A stretch of 64,000 nt of DNA from Nemopilema nomurai (lineage: Eukaryota > Cnidaria > Scyphozoa > Rhizostomeae > Rhizostomatidae): contig ML133454.1 in assembly GCA_003864495.1 (NCBI GenBank), forward strand, positions 462,501 to 526,500. The letters run 5' to 3'. Below the pieces are notes generated by a model, which saw only the letters and a program-made list of their open reading frames with translations, was not told the origin of the DNA and searched no databases. The translations under genes and the position numbers were made by a program. How positions within the stretch are numbered: position 1 is the stretch's first letter; each line of letters begins with the position of its first letter. Positions 1 through 14,540 of this stretch are shown here, piece by piece.

Positions 1-663
1 TACAAAATGATTCTTGGGGCGGGATTGATATTTGATTGGGCAAAAGTGATTATTAAAAGATTACAGTTAATATCAAGCTTTTAATCAACTTCCGGGTGGA
101 GAAAAAAATTAATTTGAGGCTGAAATTATTTGAAATTAACTTTTTTGATAGAATTTGTTCACACCACTTCATCCTTTTTTAAAAAAATACAGGAGACATC
201 CAGTGAAAAGACATTTTCTTGATTTTATCAACATTTAATTTCCACATTTCGATCTCGCAGGTACAGTTTGGGTCACCACTCTTTGGTATACAACAATATA
301 GTATTAGTGATGCCACACAAGATGGCATACAAAACCTTTGTAATAAGAAACGGGATTTTCGTTGAATCCTAGATTCCGATCTTCTATCAGGCTACGTGTT
401 GCAACTCAGGTACGATTGTCATATAAGGCAAGCTTGGTGACAAGTCAATAAAGCCTTTTGCTTCCGATTGGATTCAAAAATACTCCTGTAAACACAAAGC
501 CACATTTCCATCAACATGTGGTTGACGAGCTTATGAATCAGCCTCGTAACAGAAAAGCCTCGTAATGACACAGGGAAGCCATAGCATCTTCAATATATAC
601 CAAAACCGAAATAACGGAAATTAAAATGGAAACAATTTAATCTTTGTACGGGTACCGAAGGGA
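1..663. other. Upstream flank of SMG5, no gene recognised
   Basis: No open frame or recognisable protein similarity was found on either strand. The stretch presumably carries the SMG5 promoter and 5' untranslated region, and perhaps the end of a neighbouring transcript. An AATAAA hexamer sits near 445, in a short 'caagtcaataaa' context that recurs near 995 inside SMG5 intron 1. No TATA box or CpG-rich promoter is obvious. Confidence 0.4.
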
Positions 664-3600
664 ATGTCAGAGAATGAGATGCAGAAAAATGCTGCCACTG
701 ATAAAAAAAACGACGTACATAAACTGTACAGGTGAATTAATCAATGTTGTTTATTCAAGTTGATTTGAGGACAATCACGCTGTTTTTGATATTGTTGATA
801 ACTTTTGATGGAAAAGCTAACAAAACTTAATTCATATTTTTGTTTTATATGGACATAATCTTCATCAGTATTTTTTTAAATAAATGATGCAAGCTTCTAA
901 AGCAATTTGCCGGTTCCAATGGATCTTGCAAACAATAAGGCAGTGTAGTGGTAATGTAGAAGAAGGAATCATGCCCTCGGCATGCCTTTTGTCAAGTCAA
1001 TAAACCAATGTTACAAATATGAGTTGTGCTTGGTAGGGTTGGCCTTCTTAGCAACATGTTTTCGAGAGGAAGAATTAAAATTCTTAACCTGAGACAATTT
1101 ATTTGTCACGCTCTTAGTGATCAGATTTGTTTAAATCTTAGGCCAATGTGCGAAGCTCTTTCCTTTGCTCTTGCTTTTTCAATTTTGGTGCCTTGCGCTT
1201 CTAATGAAGTATACAATATCAGTAAATGAGAGCATTTGACCGTACATAACTAATCCCTTCTGAACATACACTCAAACAAATGCTACTTTTAAGGTGTGAT
1301 AACTAACCCAGAACCCTAGTTTGCTTTAGAAGGCAATAAGGCTAAAACAAGTTTTTGTTCCTGTTTTATTACTATTATATTTTGCTCTAAAAATCTATAC
1401 TCTTGCATACATATCTATCATTTAGGCCCTACAATGTTTTTAGCAAACTTTGGTTGCATCCCAAGAATACAGAGACTGGGTTGTGTCTGAGCCCACACCA
1501 TTGGGACAGGACAGATGAATATGACCTCCCCCAATTTGTTTATAAAGTAGATCATTTTAAGTTGCTATTAATGACTTAAGTGGGAATGATCTTTAAATTA
1601 GCAAAATGCTAGTGTAGTTTATTATATCATGGTGAACAAAGAACATGAAATGTGCCAGGTTTTGGGTTTCTATTGACAAAGCTAGACATGATCACATTCT
1701 TCACCTGATTTTTTTTATGACTCAGTGTCTATTTATTATTTTATTCATACCTTTTGATGTCAGTATGATGAGAGTTTCTTTGCATTAGCCTCTGTATGTG
1801 TGTTTGAAGTATTTTTATTATGTACAGGAATATTATTTCTTATTTTAATTCATCTAGATATGCTCAGCAATTGGTGCAAAGGCTTGACATGCAACTTCAG
1901 AATGCAACAGAGTGGAAAGAATTCTTTGAATCAGAGACCATTCTGACAAGACAGAAGTAAGTGAACATTGAAATGAGCATGCAAAAGTTAGCCAATGCCA
2001 ATGACAAGAGAGATTTTGGATCAATTTTGTATTGATATAAGTATTGATATAAAGGATTCTGAATTACTTAAAATTAAGATTTGAAGTGTTAATGTTATAG
2101 TAATGGAACTTGACTAAATGTATAGGTGGTTTTTGTCACAAAATTCTTTTTCAGAAATAACTGATAGTTGAAAAATTATTTCACTCAGGCTCAAAGATGT
2201 CTGTGAGCAATTGCTCTTCAATGGTACTGTAGATCTGGCAAGAAGGATTGAAGATGTTCTTTGGAGGAAAGCCTTTTATGATATCATTCAGAAGCTTAGG
2301 CAAGACAAAAAGGTATGCTGTTTCATGCTTTTAATATGCCTATTAATTCTAAATGTTCTAATGTATGTACATTTTTTCTAATCTAAATATAAATTCCAGT
2401 AGCTCTAAATTCAATGTTCAGGCCTTACCAGGAATGGTGTGTGACTGCTCTTGGGTGCAAATTATTGCATGTCTTGTTCTAGCCTTAGTAAGATACAGTA
2501 CTGACATCCCATCATTTGTCCTTTGATAATAACCAATTTCATCTTGTTCTATGGTACCCCTTGTTTACAATTTGTGTTTTCAATTGAGCTCATTAAGAAT
2601 AAATGAGTGTCAGTGGCAAATCAAACAAGCATCAATTTTTTGACAAGGCCAAGAACATAAATATATAGCTGACCCACATTCAATGGTTGTGGATTAATGC
2701 TTGTTTTTGGACAGTTTGAGAAGATGATATCATTTGCAAAGAAAAAGAAATAATCAATGAAGAAGCTGATAAGCATATTTCTCCTTAATTTTCTGCCAAA
2801 AAGGGGCATTTGTTTGATTATTTCATATAAGGAATATTAATTGGATAATCCTGTGACTGGATATGATTTTGTTACAAAGATACTCTTCCCAAGAACTGGG
2901 GATACACATAGTTCAAACTATTACCATTCCCTGTAAACTTTGAAATGGTTCATTTAATTTTCAATGATTATCGCCCTTATTTAAAAACTAGTATTTATTA
3001 GAAATCAATCAATTTTATCATGATGAATATTTTTATGCTAACTTTAGACATTGCAAAGCAGTCCTATTCTTCTGGCCTTGTATAATGCGCATCTGGATGC
3101 AGCACATGCATTTTATCATCAGCTGTTGATTAGAGTTACAAGTCATTACAATTTGCCAGTACCTAGCTCTTTGGACTGGCTTGGTGCTTTACAACACTGC
3201 AAAGCAAAGGGAAAAGGTATATTTTTATTTCACACTTAATAGCCATAAAATAATATGCATAGCTACACAATTCTTTGCAGCAACTTGTGATAATTGTCGG
3301 CCTTGTTAGTTTGACAACTGGCCCCTTTTTTGACCTACAGGGCCAAGTTCCTAAATTTAAAGGTTTTTATTGAAGGAGTCCAATAGCTTTTATGTAAGCC
3401 AATCCAGAAGTAGCTTAATCTTAGCTTGTGCTTGAAACTAAAAGTTTTGCTCCACCTACAGAAAGTCAGTCAAATCTTCTCAAGCTTGATCTTGATTGAT
3501 CTTCATTTGAGTTCTTCACAGCTTTGAAAACATGTTCTTCCCAATATCATACATTTACCACTTAAAAACCCTTTATATGCATCTTGCACAACTAACAACC

Positions 3601-6600
3601 CTTTGGAAACAACATTTGAGCTACATGTTGGTTTATTTTTTTCTAGACTCTTTGAACAGGAAGTCACCAGCTGACTCAACTGAATGGGCTGTGAAAGCAT
3701 GTCAAAGATGTCTGCTTTATCTGGGTGACATTGGTGAGAAGTTCAAAACTGCTTACACTTTTATTGGCATATGTTGTTTTGATATCATTATGTTACAAGC
3801 ACTATTAGTCTATTTCATGTATCTACTGATTTTAATGAGTTGGTGATCTTGAAAAAACTTAGAAAAACACTCATTTTAGAAGCCAGATTGTTGTTTTATC
3901 TAAAAAATTTTGTCTTTCAATTAAGACTTAACAGCAATCTGTGATTTTTGCAATAAAAAGTAAGTTCCATGCAAGAATATATAAATTTATTATCAATTAA
4001 GACTAAAGTACTTCTTTTTTTCTTTTCTGATTCACTATCAACAAATTTGATTACTTTTTTATCATAAATCTATGCTTCCTCTCATTTTCAAAAGCAACAT
4101 AACTTATTTATTTGTTGTTCTTTTTCCTACAGCCAGGTACAGTATGGATCTGGGAGACAATTCTGCACTTGACCTTGCAGAGAGATTTTATCAACAAGCA
4201 ATTTGGCTTAACCCAGAGAATGGTTAGTAGGCTTGTGTTCAAGGGGTTGTGTGTTAGTGAGAATAATTTGAATACTATTGTATGAAAGTAAGTTTGGATT
4301 AGGCTCTTTATTGCCATGATATTTGCTTTAAAATTGACACTATGTATAACTACATAGGTTTCTAGCAGTGTTGTGATTTAAATCTTTGGACTCACTTCAA
4401 CAGCTTATTGTAGCATTTCTATTTTCATATCCACATGTGTTGTCACTGTGTTAGCTGTATATCATGCGTTGAAAAGAGGATTAAGCTGCAGTCTTTGATT
4501 GAAGCTTGCAAGCAGCTTTTTAGGTGTAATTAATATGACAAGCATACTTTTATGGTTAAGTATCACCAACTTTTTTGCTCATCTGCAGGCATGCCTCATA
4601 ATCAGCTTGGAACTCTGAAGCAGCAAGCCAGTTTCTCTAGCTGTGAGGTTGCATATCACTACATGCGATGGTAAGCTTGGTCTTTCCATAGTTCTGTTCT
4701 GTATCATTTGCTTTTCTCATTCTCTCTTGTCGTTAGTCAAATGCACTGTAATCTGTAAATACATATTCCATCTGCCACAAATTAGCTTACAGTCTTTTAA
4801 GATAAAGCTGCCTATGTTATAATAAAGTCCAATTATACCTAATTATTGATTATATCACTCATGACTTCCTGCCTTGAGATATGTTTGGTTATATAAAGCC
4901 TTTTTGAATGGTTTGATGGATTTGGACAAGGTCAATGAATCTGTCATTTACTTTATAGCTTGGCTGCAACAGCTAGTTTTGATGGTGCTGAAGAAAACCT
5001 GAAAAGAACATTTGAGCGTAACAAATGGCTGAAGAAGGAAATGACACAGAAGCTCGAAAGTGAAAGGTATTCCAACCCTATAGCAAGATAAAAGATGCAT
5101 ACAGAATCAAGCAAACAAGTGGGCAGTTTATATAACAATGAAAATAGAAATGAGTTTTATTACAATTTTAAACTTACTTTATATAGAATACAGGAACAGG
5201 AAAGAGAAATGGATTTAGAGACAAAGTAGCATCCTCTGAGTTGCTGGAGGATGAAGGCAAGGTGGAGATGCAAACTTATTGGGCAAGGTGGAGAAGAGGA
5301 CACGTGCTTCCTAATTATTTTTCTTATGAGTCACACAAAACCATCGATCAAATAAGTTCCCTATTTTTCTAGATTCGACACAATTGAAGACTTTCTCATT
5401 GAGTTTCTCGAACTGCAAGAGCACTTCAGATATGAAAGGTGGGGAAGTACCTCAAATGTCTCTCCATGTTTTTGTGAAAGTGACTTTTAATTTGTTTAAT
5501 TGATTCATAGTTGTTTTCGCATGATAAAATTTCAAGGTACCATAACTTAGATACCCAAGAGCTTTTGCGAATGTATACGTTGCTTTCTGATTCATTCCAT
5601 TCTGTGTTTTAATGTAACTTAATTTTCTTTAAATAAGCGCTTCGTGTCCACCTCTTTTGCGACATAAGGGTGAGAATCTATGTTTCATCATCAAGACGTT
5701 TTTTATCATTTAGATTGTCATCCGTTGAGGTCAGCAAAGTTTGCCAATCAGTTATCGAAAAGTTTTCGGACACTCTTGGCTTGTTTGCTTGGAAAGAAGT
5801 CAACAACAAGGATACCCTGACAGGTCTTCAAGAGAATCTCCATATCAGTGGAGAACGACGAGTCAGTGGGAGCCTGATGGTCAAGATTTTTGTTATCTGC
5901 ATCATCACCGTGTCCGACTTATTTGAGAAAGGTAACTTGTACGTTCCCTGTTTAACCAAGAGATTATCCGGACCAAGTCTAAATCAATGTACACCAAAGT
6001 GCTATGTAAATGTATTTTTCAACAATGAAAAGCACTGGTTGTGTGATGCGTTTAAAGCGCAAATTGGACAATATTTTACCTCAATATTATTAGATTTAAC
6101 TCTCTTTTTTAAAAGGAAGCCTGGCATTTATTTTTCAGCATTTTTCCAAAGAATTGCCTGCTTCTTTCTTTATATCTCTAGCATTTTCCTTCATAAAAGC
6201 TTTCCACGGAAAACTACGTTTTTGATGACAAATATTTAATATGTCAAAAATACATTGAAAATTCTCTTCCTCAAGCCTATTTGTGTTATAAAACTTTTGC
6301 ATTTCTTTTGTCTGATGCAACTACTAATTCGTCTCGCTCTAATTTTGTGCTTTCCTCTATTTGGTCTTTTGTTATCTATTCTACATGGACCACAGCCTTC
6401 TCGATTCGTCTCTTTTTAAACCGATTAATGTATTTTTCTCGATGCCATTTCGCCATTCGCATGCCCGGAGATTATTGTCTTTTCGTTGTCTTTCAACCTC
6501 AGACTCGAAGGTCGTATCAGCTGCAGTTGCCTTCACTTTTACGATGCTATCGAAGCTGCTGGATTTCATCACGAAGACTTTGTCTGATTCCCCACTGAGC

Positions 6601-9600
6601 TCAAGTAAGCAGGCTTCGGGTCAGTCAAACTCAATGGATCCAGGCAGCGCCTTGTGTAATGGAGACCAAGACTCTAGTTTTAGCATCAAGAAGCGAAGGG
6701 TTGTTATGAGGCGGAATCACCGCCGAAGACGAAGGAGAATGGTGTCTAGCGAGAATGAAGACTCTGAGGACAGTTGCGAGGAGGACTTTGGAAGCGACCT
6801 AAGTGAAGGTTCGATTTATCTGATTTCGAATTTTTTTATCGTGGCCAGGTCGTTCTAATTGAAATAGCTTTTAGATTATTCAACGAAAATAAACCGACGA
6901 CAGTTTTCATAAAATTGGGCAAGCTAGGTCGTCCTTTCACCTACGTCTTTCTACATTGATTTGAAAAGTCAAACTCTGTGCAGACAGAAAGAGTTCGTGT
7001 TTTCTCTTGGGCTCTAAAAATGAGGGTGTGAATTGGACGTTGATTAGTAATTTACCGCTAACCCTGCGCTCTTCTCACAATCCCCTGGTGTTTTCGCTGG
7101 CTCAGCTTTTGGTCATTCTCCGATGTTTGCATACCCCGAGGAGTGTCGGACGAAAAAGTACTTTCAGTATATGCAAGTTAATGTTCCGCTGTTTCTTACA
7201 ACTAGGAAAAAGTTTTGTTTGTTCACACATTATTGCACTTTTATGAAGCATTATCAGTCTGAAAGTTAGGTGCTAAATCAAGTTATTTATTAGATGCTAA
7301 ATCATCGCCAGCCCTTTTAAGCTACAAACTCAAGTATACTCAATAACTATCGTAAGCAACTGGTTTTCTTTAGAATTGGTCACACTCTAAGATTTCACAC
7401 TATAATTTCTCGTTTGGATTCCTTTAAGTAATTCGATCTTTAGAGTTTCATATGATCCCTAACAAGACAGATTAAGGTTACATTGAAAAACTAATGATCA
7501 TAGCTAATGACGTAGGAAAAAGGTTTATATGATGGGGGATCAAGTGACTTGAACTGTGAGTACAGACTTGGAAATATGACCTAGTTTCTTAGCAAGAGAA
7601 CTGTATCCTGAACTACAAATGCCAGATGTTTGGCTGTGTCGTTTGAGTTTTTCCTCTTGCAACTGAGGCTTAGCCGCTGTCAAGCCTGAACGTGCGCTTT
7701 AAATTATGCATAGTCAACACATCACTGTATCAAAGCCTTGTTTTGAAGGTGAAATGGGCAGCGACGTTTCAACCAGCAGTGGTGAGAGCTCTGACGATGA
7801 CCTCGGCTCTAATGACGACAGTCTACTGTCCAGCGTGTCGCAGAGGCGCAGGGGAGAAGATCGCCAGAAGATTCAGAATCTCTGTGATATCGGATCGCTG
7901 TTAAGTGCAAAGATCGAGGAGGCCTCGTTCTCAGAAGCATCACCTGGGTTCCCTAACCGAGATGCATTGTGGAATGACGGAACTGGCTCGGACATGTCTG
8001 CAGACACTTCGCTGGACCTCGCCCTCGGCTACTTCTCTGAATTCAGCTATCTCCATACAATGAAAGTTGTGACTGATTGGCTAAGATTTGCAGGTGATAA
8101 GATGGGCATTTATGAAAAGGTTCGTTGTAATTTTCTTAACTATATGTCAATAGAGGTCTTACCTATGGGGAGTTTCTCTCTACCTTAGTCCAAGCGCAAG
8201 TTTTAAGGTATGACAATTTGCTGGGTACAAAATTTTTGGTAATTCATTTATCATTGTTCTGATGATTCTTAATTGGCCTAATTATTGTCCTAGCTGATTG
8301 CTGACTTTGTGAATATGTAAAAAACCCCGATCCGTGAAGATACAGAGAATAAAAAGCATGCCATTTTGTTATCAGCACTTCTACTAGAGCAGATTCTTTT
8401 AACATTGCGCTTGCTATAATGAAGTGATTCATCTTCAAGGATTTGTCGTGTGTTTGGCAGAAAGTCGCCAGGACGCTGAATGAGCTTCCTTCCCATCACC
8501 TCTTGCTTACAGGTAGGTGAAGACCTCTTTGCTTAGCCTCGTTTACATTCTCAAAGCAGCTTTTAGGGGCATCAAGGATTCGCAAGCATATCTAGAGCCT
8601 TTTTACATTGCGAAGTGTCCTTGGGCATATCAGTTTTAGATGAAGACCCCTGCGAAGGAGTTGGTCTTTGTAGGTCTGACTCCTCTCGTTCCTTTTATTG
8701 GCTTGTTTAAGTACTGAAATGGAATATAGGAAAGAGGTACCAACTAGTTTAGCTAAAAATGAAAGTATAAATTTGTTGAATGTTGAAAGCATTGTTTTAG
8801 TATTAGAAATAGTGTAATAGCATTATCATTATTACTTGACAATGTTATTCATATTTTCAAAATCATTAGACACTTTCTTGTAGATGATTATTGCGGATGA
8901 GAATGTATTTCCAGATCTTAAGGCCTTTTTCGATCTTCCAAACATTACTCCTGTGCTACCCTTCTGAGTAACCAGAAAAATGTACATCGTACATAATCAA
9001 ACCTTTAATAATCTCACTTTTGCTTTCGAGACAAAAACTTTCTTCCTATACTCCTCTATAATCTCTTGCGAAAAAATTATGAAAAAGTAAAGTAAAGCTT
9101 TGCAATGTGTGACATTTTTGTGATTAGAAGTCTATTCAGATTGCCAAATTTTACGTCGGAATAGGGATGTTGTCTTTGAATGAAGGTGTCAAAGAGATCT
9201 CGGGGCCTAGTTCTGCTGCCCTATGCCAGTCAACAGTTGTTCATAGCGAATACGTTTTCTAGGAGTACTACAGTTTGCGAGAAGAAGACGTAACATTTGG
9301 TACGCAGAAGACCTTAAGCACCCTGCGCAGCTGCAAACGAGAGCCTTACCAGAGGACAAAGCACTAGTTGGCTTGCCTGTTCTTATGCCTTTTCATAAAG
9401 CATTGGACTATGAGTGGGACATGACAGCTACTGATGCTAGTATTCTGCAGGTGACGTCTGTACTTGTATAAACTTTAAATATTTTAGATAAGTCATAAAT
9501 GTCACGATTATATGTCTCGATTAGTAGTTTAAGGGCTGAGCGAGCTAACAATTCCATTCTTGCTGCCTCTCCAGCCGGGCATGGAAAATTTTTTTATTCT

Positions 9601-12600
9601 TTCGACCAGAAAAAATCATGCATAAATTTCCTGCAAAGATAGAAAGATTAAAGATTAAAGAGAGATCTCAAAAATATTATTGATTTGTTTTATTTGATGA
9701 AAAAACGTATTTCCGGGTTACTCTTTCTCCATCACTCTATATTTGAAATAGATTTCAGCAAATCTATTATCACTTTAAATCTATTTTGTATCCTGGTGAC
9801 AGAACTTTGAAAACATTGAATTTTATCTTGTTGTTGGCTAGGCATCTATTGTAGATAAAATGATTTTTTTCAATTTCATGTTTTCACTTTGATGGACAAA
9901 AAAGAAGAAAAATGTTTCTGGCAAAGCATTTTTTCAAATATTGCCTGCACGGTCACATAGTCGGGTGGATTTTCATGCTCCGCTCTCCAGTCCCAACCCT
10001 TCTTTGATTTCAAGCTTTGTGATCATAGACTTGATGACTTTGACCGTTGCAAAATGGATTCACTTAATTCCAGGCAAAATGGCTCAAGAGTGTCAGTCAG
10101 TGTCCATGTATTTCGGCTCTTCTAATACAATTGTTAAACTTGGTTGTTAAACTCCTGTTTTTGTCCTTAGTTTGTCTTCAGAGTTCAATCGCTAAAGGCG
10201 TTTGGCAATTTCCTTGCTGGAAAGGTATGCTTTTTTTAATTTCGGTTTAAATTGCGAAAAAGATGTACCCCTATTCGTATTAGAATGCTGAATACCTTTT
10301 CAATGACACTGAATGCTGAAGTTCCCTTTCCCATCAAATTCCTGGTCCATTCTGTTTGCGGTGTGTGTCTCTACGCTGGCTTGAGCTGTATCTTGCTTGC
10401 AGGTCGGCCAGTTCACTTGTTCGAAAGAGAACGAGAGCTTTGGTTTCGTAAACGAGCTCCCAAATGGACCACGCCCAGCTAACCACACTATGAAGGAAGC
10501 CGAACTCAAACCCGTGGATAACAAGCCTGTTGGACAATCAGAAAAGACTCCAGTGGTAATTTTTCATTTATCACTAATTTCTGAAGAATTTCCACGGTTT
10601 TCCAGTGTACATTTTTCCTTCTGATTGACGTTTTTACGACGTCTCCGCGTTGGATTACAACGGACCTGCATCAAATGCATAGGACCAAAGACAGGGCTGT
10701 CTATCTGAGAAGTTGAGGAGAAAATTAATGATTTAATTTGAGAAATAAATTTTCTTTTTTGCTACCTTTCTTACTCTTCTCTTTATGATTTCTAGTTTCT
10801 CCAATGTTAGAGGTTTTTGACACGCGATATTTCAATAGCCTGCCTTTTTGTTGCCTGCCTTTTTAATCTGCTCTCGCCCGCCTTTTTTATTGTCTAATTT
10901 TTCGAAATAGAATATATAACGAGAACTCGTTTAATTTTTCTTCATTTAGGCAAATGGGAGAAGTCAATCAGATTTTATGAAAGCATTGGCCAAACAAAAG
11001 TTAATGGTAAGTCAATGGAAAGCAATTTAACATGTTAATGTTTTGATACCTTAACCACTGGATGCAGTGCAATGCTTTTCAAAGTTTATCCGTTCTATTG
11101 AAAAGGGCTTTTAAAACGGATATGCTAAAACTTGACGTTTACTCGTATGAAGCTTTTCAACATGTCGCTATTTTATTTGTGGCTACTCTTTAAACAGCAA
11201 GCGACCCAATTTTTCATCTTCAATTCTCATTCAGAACACTCTGCGTGCCCTATTCAGTAATACATATCTGGTCTAAAATCAGATGCAATGGCAAAACCAT
11301 TTATACATTAGTTAAATCAGTTGTTGAAAGCTGTCCCTGAGAACAATTATCTCCCCCCTACAGCATGAAGTCTCTGAGTTGGAAGAGAAGATGAACTCAA
11401 CTGGTGTACAGGAGTCTTCAAATCTGCCACCGTACTTGATAGCTGACTCGCAAGCCCTTTGTCGTCATTTGTCTCTCATCCGATCGTTAGCAAAGAGCAG
11501 GGAGTTTATCATTATCGTGCCAAGTCAAGGTTTGTTTGAATGGCTTATAAAAGAGATGTAACTGGTGGACCCCATGGAACTGATTTTGCCAACCTCTTTT
11601 TATTCACTTTTGACAGCAAAATACCAGTAGCGATTGCAAACTTCCACATTTTGCAATCACGCAAGTTATGGTTAGAAGAATGTTTTATTCATCAATAACT
11701 TTTTAGCTGCTAGTACGTTTTGGGAAGCAAGCGGCATGCTAGCTAAGTGTTGCGAGAGATTATGGAGAAACTCGCCTTCCGAGTACCCATGTGCCCATCC
11801 CCTTCTTTTAGAACAAGTGAATAGGAGAAGATAATAATCGTTTCTTGTTGGTCATCGTTTCAACAGCAATTACCCAGGGGGGGTGTCTATGCTAAATGCG
11901 CTGCACGGACTGGGTAACTGTTTTGGGCGTAAGTGATTCACCGTTTGCTAACGCGATAAATCATGTCGTTAGATGCCACATGATCTTTCGGCTGATGTCG
12001 TGAGATATTAGGCCTGAGACCCTTTTGGGCGGTGTATTGAATAATTCGATTGTCACCATGCGCTTAGTCGGTTGCTTTTGATGACGCAGTGGTCCAGGCG
12101 CTGGATGAACTGAAGAGGTACAATCCAAGTGCACGTGAAGCCATCAAGTTCCTGGAAGAAGAGTTTCGTCAACGAAGCAAGTACGTATCACCCACGTATC
12201 ATCAACAAAGCAAGTATTGCTTTGTTTGGACCTCACGCCACGATCACTGCAGAGTCCAGAAAAAGCTATAACCTTTTTCCAGCCACAATTTTTATAATTC
12301 AACCCTTCCTCATTATCAACTCACCTTCATTCTTTATGATAAGGATTACTTAGAAGGCTTCCTCATAGAAGTACTAAGAAGTACTGCATTAACAGGAAAA
12401 ACCTTCTTCCGGCTCTTATCCATGGAACCGTCAACTTTTCTGGACTCTGGATCATCAGTTGTGTTACTGAGAACCTATCAGTTGGATTTTCTTATGCTCT
12501 CTCAACGCGATATCCTCTTTTCATGTAGAGTGATTCTGTTACGATATGTTTTTTTCATAAGCTATTTGAACCTGCAGTTATATTTTACACCCTACTTTAA

Positions 12601-13533
12601 AGCAATTTGTCGAAGCTGTTTTGTGTTAATAGTAACGTAATCTTGTGATGTGCATGTTGCATATTTTAGGTGGCTCCGATCTCAACGCGATGAAGAGTCA
12701 AGAGAAGTGGACTTCAACCGATCTTCCAAAAGGAAGAAGAATCTAGCGATTGAAGATTGGTGAGGAATCTTTGTTGATCTAATTTATTGTGAATTACTTT
12801 AAGCACACTTAGTTGATAAAATGTACTGGTATGGCAATTCTGGATATAGCATTTGTTCCTAGTAGAGAAATAAACAACTGCAATTAAAAAGGTGACATTA
12901 GCTACGTGTGAAATCTCTAAGTTTAACACTTTCCATTCGTACAGGCGATTTCATCAAATTGTCAAGTGTGCCGCGTACTTCACAAGCAAGCACAGCAAGA
13001 CTGACGTGGTTTCGATCGTCACCGCGCGAACAACCAATGAAACAAGTGCTTCCCTTGGTACACGTGCTACCCAAGATGCACTTGAAGCTTGTCGAAAACT
13101 CGGTATCGAGGTCGAGCCTCTTGTCGACTTCTACCAAAGGTCTGTGTTTGTAGTTGCTGCTTTGATTTTGATCGGACTGATCAAATATATCCCTTGTATG
13201 CTACCATTTTGACAATCAATCAGTTCTATTACTACTGTTCTATCATTAAAGGCCAGAACTAGAACTAATACGGCTCCTAGCATCTTCTTCAAAGATAGAG
13301 TAACATTTAGAACTTTTAAATCCACATTTAAGTCTATAAATTCCAAACCAATATGTTGTTTGTTTAAGCAAAGTGGCTTGTTATTCCAGCTTCCAGAATA
13401 TTAAATGTTACTATGCATAAACATTCGATCAGTATTTATAAAACTTTAGTCATCAAAATTCAATTAGTTTTTTTATGAAAGTGTTCGGCATTCAATTTTT
13501 TTTCACAGGTGGGCTGCAAAGAAGAACACATAG
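664..13533 (+). CDS. SMG5: SMG5 (EST1-like nonsense-mediated decay factor), 24 exons
   Basis: SMG5 pairs with SMG7, recognises phosphorylated UPF1 in the cytoplasm and promotes decay of mRNAs with premature stops. Coding exons by eye: 664-731, 1858-1956, 2189-2312, 3048-3216, 3647-3733, 4133-4222, 4589-4670, 4959-5066, 5187-5225, 5373-5438, 5714-5931, 6503-6808, 7749-8119, 8461-8512, 8915-8952, 9274-9450, 10171-10224, 10403-10555, 10950-11006, 11364-11529, 12090-12180, 12670-12759, 12945-13139, 13509-13533. They sum to 2925 bases, which is 974 codons plus TAG; human SMG5 is about 1016. The start exon encodes a peptide ending VHKLYR, which matches the vertebrate N-terminus. Residues 1-400 form the 14-3-3-like/TPR module (GDNSALDLAERFYQQA, MPHNQLGTLK). 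A basic run followed by acidic, Ser-rich linker lies near 445-530. The PIN domain spans about 794-974 (YLIADSQALCRHL to VDFYQRW) and keeps only the first acidic residue, as expected for the inactive SMG5 PIN. Exons 8915-8952 and 9274-9450 have less certain borders. Confidence 0.93.
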
Positions 13534-14174
13534 ATGGTGAAGGGGAATCGCCTTTAAAGAAAACCGTTTGCAGCAGATTTGCTTGCCAGAATATTCACTG
13601 TGTCAACATGAAAGCCGTTGCTCCTCCACATTCACACAATTTCACAGAGATTTTCCCAGTAACTGTTCGTAGGCCTGAAAATCTTTCTCTGTTCTGGCTT
13701 CAATCTTTCACTGCTGAAGCTTGCATTTCGCCAGAGATATCTTCTTTGTCTCAGTACTAGCTACACTTCAAATGCTGCTACTCAAGGCCGCTCTACTCCT
13801 TCGTGAAGACTTTTCTGGAATTGAATCTGCATGTTTGTTTGCAGAACTTCCATAGTTACCTGTCGCTCTTTTCTGTGAGTCTTTGAACTCATTCCTTACA
13901 TATCAACAACAAGATTGGAAACCTGGCTTGATCAAGACCAGCACTTTCCTTGGAGGAAACCTTCCGAAAGAAAAGTCAAATCTAGACCAGGATTTTTGTG
14001 TCCGATGAAAAACCAGCCTCTATCATGACCGCTGGTGTGCTTTTATCCTGAATGAGATGTCGCATTGTTGGAAAATGTTTCTAATTGCAAAATCGCCAAT
14101 TGTGCCACTTGGATTGCCTAGAAGCATTCAGTTGTCCAACTGTTTGGACTGTTTGGTGATTAACTTTGATTTCT

Positions 14175-14180
14175 AATAAA
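14175..14180 (+). terminator. Candidate poly(A) signal for SMG5
   Basis: A canonical AATAAA lies about 640 bases after the SMG5 stop. A second copy at 14392-14397 is an alternative. Which one is used cannot be told from sequence. Confidence 0.4.
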
Positions 14181-14534
14181 CTATTTGAGTTGTTAATCGA
14201 TAAACTAGGGTTTTTTACCGGTGATTGCTTATTAGATTCTAATGACAAGATTTCTTGGCAATCTGTTTCTTTCATTTTTGATATGGCTACTTTGAATTTG
14301 GTTCTTTTGAAGCATGTTAATTCTACTCCTATCTCTTGGGCTCAGTATTTCAAACTCTGTTATTGTATACTGTTAAGAGAATCCGCACTATAATAAATCG
14401 GTCAAAAAATCTTTGATGATCATTAATCATTGAGATCCAACCTTTTGAAGGAATTCAAAACACTCTGAAAAAACGCACGAGACGGATTTAGTTTCTATAA
14501 GACAACAGCTTGTTCGAAAATATTTAAATTAAAC

Positions 14535-14540
14535 TTTATT
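14535..14540 (-). terminator. Candidate poly(A) signal for KATNAL2
   Basis: TTTATT on the plus strand reads AATAAA on the minus strand, about 300 bases beyond the KATNAL2 stop codon. Confidence 0.45.

Noticed and set aside
5670..6239. 189-codon frame as an independent gene
   Set aside because: Only 5714-5931 is coding, as an SMG5 exon. The rest is intron read-through with low-complexity Phe/Ile composition.
11870..11920. Inverted repeat ttacccag...ctgggtaa in an SMG5 intron
   Set aside because: An 8-bp stem with a long loop and no flanking duplication is expected by chance in a window this size.
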